Positions 62,017 to 64,000 of a DNA stretch of 64,000 nt are shown here, piece after piece. The notes under the pieces were generated by a model that saw only the letters and a program-made list of their open reading frames with translations, did not search any database and was not told the origin of the DNA. The DNA is from JAJTFA01 sp044351265 (GTDB taxonomy: Bacteria; Bacteroidota; Bacteroidia; UKL13-3): NCBI GenBank assembly GCA_044351265.1, contig JBILGC010000002.1, positions 1 through 64,000 of the forward strand, written 5' to 3'. A program made the translations under genes and the position numbers. Position 1 is the stretch's first letter. Each line of letters opens with the position of its first letter.

Positions 62017-63254
62017 TCTTTCTTCTTCAATTTCTTCTTTTGCTGGGCGCTCATGCTATTAATTCTCTTGTAATATCCTGTTTTGCTAGACTTAACCCAG
62101 ATGGTTATTTTTTGGCCTCTCTTTAGCTTGTCTGATTTAAGCTTATTCCAAGATTTTATTTCTTTCGGGGTTACATCAAACCAATCTGCCACATCTGTTA
62201 GAATATCTCCTTTTTTTACGGTATAGCTAACCCTTTTCTTATCAAACTTCGTTGTTTCACCGGGCGCTTGTTGCTCGGCTGTTTCTGTTGGTGTTGAGGT
62301 TTTTGTTGTATCTGCTTGTGCCTGCTGAATAGCAACCGGAGCAAACTCTGTTGGTTTGGGTAGCGGGTTGTAAACAGTGTCTTTTAACAGCTCAAATAAC
62401 TTTCCTTTGGTTTTGGGTAAATAAATCCAATAGCCATCTACGTTGTAAGGTATAATATCCTTTTTAAATACAGGGTTAAGCTTACGAAGCTGCTCCAGTG
62501 GAATATCTATGGTTGCAGATATTTGCTGAAACGAAAGCCACTTGTTTACCAAAACACTGTCGTTCTCATTAAACAGCTCCGGATAAACAGGCTTTATGCC
62601 GTGTTCCTTATAATAATTCATGATGTATGCCGCAGCAACAAAACGCGGATACACATCTCGCGTATTTTCAGGAATAAAGGGGTATACATCCCAAAAATAA
62701 AGGCTGTTGCCTGCCATGCGTATGCATTTATTTAGCATTACCGGAGAGCATGCATAAGATGCAATTACCAGTGGCCACTGTTTATAAATGCTGAACAGGT
62801 CTTTGAAATGAGTAACCGCAGTTGTTGTAGATTTTCTGATGTCTTTTCTTTCATCAACAAAAGAATTTACCTTCAGCTTATACATTTTTGAAACATTGTA
62901 CATCATCATCCACATACCTGTTGCGCCATAAGGATTTTGTGAAAGCGGGTCAAGCTCAGAAAGTGCAACGGCAAGATATTTTAAATCGATTGGAAGATTT
63001 TTTGCGCGAAGCGCCTTTTCAATCATCGGAAAATAAACCTTGCTCATGCCAATAATCTCTCTGGTTTTTTCGGGGTTTTCCAGATAAGCATCAATATGTT
63101 TTTTTACTTGTGGATGATAGCTTAAATCAACTGGCGATTTTAAAACGGCAAGCCGGGTTTGGTATTGCTCTTCTGTGCCGGTTTTTATCTGCGCATTGCC
63201 GTTAAAAGCCAAAAGCGGGCCAATTAAATTTAATAATAATAAAAGTTTTTTCAT
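62013..63254 (-). CDS. LysM protein with degenerate (probably inactive) MltD-like lytic transglycosylase domain
   Basis: Exported 413-residue protein; ATG 63254 begins a clear signal peptide (MKKLLLLLNLIGPLLAF, then NGNAQ). The SLT/MltD domain (about 75-220) keeps its frame (LPIDLKYLAVALSELDPLSQ, GATGMW, VDERKDIRKS) but the catalytic glutamate of the ES motif is replaced by Leu98, WQFM became WMMM and AYNCGPG became SYACSPV. Two LysM-like repeats follow: a weak one (about 245-290) and a full one (YTVKKGDILTDVADWFDVTP, about 350-395). It likely binds peptidoglycan without cutting it. It is downstream of gatA on the same strand. Confidence 0.88.
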   Translation of the reverse strand: MKKLLLLLNLIGPLLAFNGNAQIKTGTEEQYQTRLAVLKSPVDLSYHPQVKKHIDAYLENPEKTREIIGMSKVYFPMIEKALRAKNLPIDLKYLAVALSELDPLSQNPYGATGMWMMMYNVSKMYKLKVNSFVDERKDIRKSTTTAVTHFKDLFSIYKQWPLVIASYACSPVMLNKCIRMAGNSLYFWDVYPFIPENTRDVYPRFVAAAYIMNYYKEHGIKPVYPELFNENDSVLVNKWLSFQQISATIDIPLEQLRKLNPVFKKDIIPYNVDGYWIYLPKTKGKLFELLKDTVYNPLPKPTEFAPVAIQQAQADTTKTSTPTETAEQQAPGETTKFDKKRVSYTVKKGDILTDVADWFDVTPKEIKSWNKLKSDKLKRGQKITIWVKSSKTGYYKRINSMSAQQKKKLKKKD

Positions 63255-63273
63255 CACAGAACTACCTTCAGAA

Positions 63274-64000
63274 TTATAGTGTTTGTGCAAGAGCAAGAAG
63301 TTCGTCCTCGTAAAAATTATTGCCCATTAATTGCACGCCTATTGGCAGCCCGTTGCTGTGCGTGCCGCAAGGCACAGAAACCGCTGGGTGGCCCGATATA
63401 TTGGCATGAACAGTAAAAATATCGGCCAAATACATTGCAATCGGATCAGTTGATTTTTCGCCTGCTTTAAATGCGGGCGTTGGTGTAGTGGGTAAAAGAA
63501 TAAAGTCAAATTTTTCAAACAGTTCATTGGTTTTTTGCTGCACCAGTTTTCTTACTTGTTGTGCCTTGCTGTAGTAGGCATCAAAAAAACCCGCTGATAA
63601 CACAAAGGTTCCTAGCATAATTCTTCTTTTCACTTCAGGGCCAAAACCTTCACTACGCGATTTTTTAAAGGTTTCTTCTAAGTCTTTTGCCTTTGGGCTT
63701 CTGTATCCATACATCAATCCGGAAAAACGCGATAGGTTTGAAGAGGCCTCTGCGGTAGTTAGCACATAATATATAGGCACCAATACATCTAAAAGCGGAA
63801 AACTTATTTCTTCAATATGATGCCCTTGTAATTTAAGTTTTTCTATGGTTGCCTCTACTGCCTTTTTTACTTCCGGATCAACTCCTTCGTGATATAACCC
63901 TTCCTTCATTACCGCAATCTTGGCGCCTGTCTTTGTTGTGGTTTGTTTAAACTGCGGAACCGGCTTGGCGGAGGTGGTTGCATCATGCGGGTCAATTCCG
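63274..64000 (-). CDS. gatA: Glutamyl/aspartyl-tRNA amidotransferase subunit A (5' part outside window)
   Basis: Amidase subunit that converts Glu-tRNA-Gln (or Asp-tRNA-Asn) to the amide form. The frame is open to the window edge, so the N-terminal part with the Lys-Ser-Ser triad is not seen. Visible segments are GIDPHDATTSAKPV, TAEASSNLSRFSGLMYGYRS, FGPEVKRRIMLGTFVLSAG, DFILLPTTPTPAFKAGE and GHPAVSVPCGTHSNGLPIGV, LMGNNFYEDELLALAQTL. The stop is 19 bp before the LysM gene. asnS at the other end of the window suggests that GatCAB here serves mainly Glu-tRNA-Gln, if no glnS exists. Confidence 0.94.
   Translation of the reverse strand, partial: GIDPHDATTSAKPVPQFKQTTTKTGAKIAVMKEGLYHEGVDPEVKKAVEATIEKLKLQGHHIEEISFPLLDVLVPIYYVLTTAEASSNLSRFSGLMYGYRSPKAKDLEETFKKSRSEGFGPEVKRRIMLGTFVLSAGFFDAYYSKAQQVRKLVQQKTNELFEKFDFILLPTTPTPAFKAGEKSTDPIAMYLADIFTVHANISGHPAVSVPCGTHSNGLPIGVQLMGNNFYEDELLALAQTL

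Noticed and set aside
1..64000. CRISPR arrays, prophage, toxin-antitoxin or defence systems
   Set aside because: No spaced direct repeats, phage structural genes or known defence domains were seen on either strand.

Overview
The window looks like chromosomal core DNA of a member of the phylum Bacteroidota. The signs are a type IX secretion sorting tail (7781-8524), TonB receptors with carboxypeptidase-like N-terminal domains, Bacteroidota-only families (DUF6089, DUF4834, DUF4468, probably DUF4421), Bacteroidota-type promoters (TTG, 17-23 bp, TAnnTTTG), few recognisable Shine-Dalgarno sites and many TTG/GTG starts. The carotenoid gene set (CrtB, CrtI, CrtD-like, CruF-like) suits an orange or red environmental bacterium, perhaps of the Chitinophagales or Cytophagales; the order is a guess. 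No phage, insertion sequence, CRISPR array or defence island was seen.

Layout. 1-14605: mostly housekeeping genes (asnS end, two outer-membrane barrels, nrnA-like, two FKBP isomerases, miaA followed by a 38-residue cysteine-rich ORF, a T9SS cargo protein, a TonB receptor, a mitochondrial-type citrate synthase, lptE-like lipoprotein, TPR protein, secG). 14710-17155: a compact thiamin module made of promoter, TPP riboswitch, terminator and TonB receptor. 17179-17398: tRNA-Leu(CAG) with promoter and terminator. 17423-27478 (minus strand): an envelope-biogenesis series, pabA/trpG, hydrolase, CBS protein, nadK, three tandem DUF6089 barrels, uppS, bamA and two Skp/OmpH chaperones, closed by a terminator.

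27568-42084: a surface-glycan locus with four methyltransferases, a hexapeptide acyltransferase, a sugar epimerase/dehydratase, two glycosyltransferases, an asparagine synthetase, a Wzx-type flippase, and a set of three genes (Gfo/Idh oxidoreductase, LpxA-like acyltransferase, DegT aminotransferase) that probably makes an N-acylated amino-sugar nucleotide. 42228-52516: carB (without the C-terminal regulatory domain), murI, DUF4834, a glycosyltransferase, DUF4468, menD-menB, purE and purK. 52654-60734: a carotenoid cluster (idi, hypothetical, crtB, crtI and a TonB receptor on minus; crtD-like and cruF-like on plus). 60758-64000: radC, a GtrA-family membrane protein with a near-leaderless promoter, a LysM protein whose lytic transglycosylase domain has lost its catalytic residues, and the 3' part of gatA.

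The points most worth following up are the catalytically dead MltD-like LysM protein, the LpxA-like/oxidoreductase/aminotransferase trio, the DUF6089 triplication inside the Bam operon, the non-ATG start of the nrnA-like gene, the cysteine-rich small ORF after miaA, and a GC-rich intergenic block between purK and purE. I found no clearly new multi-gene system; the window is mostly core genome with one accessory glycan locus.
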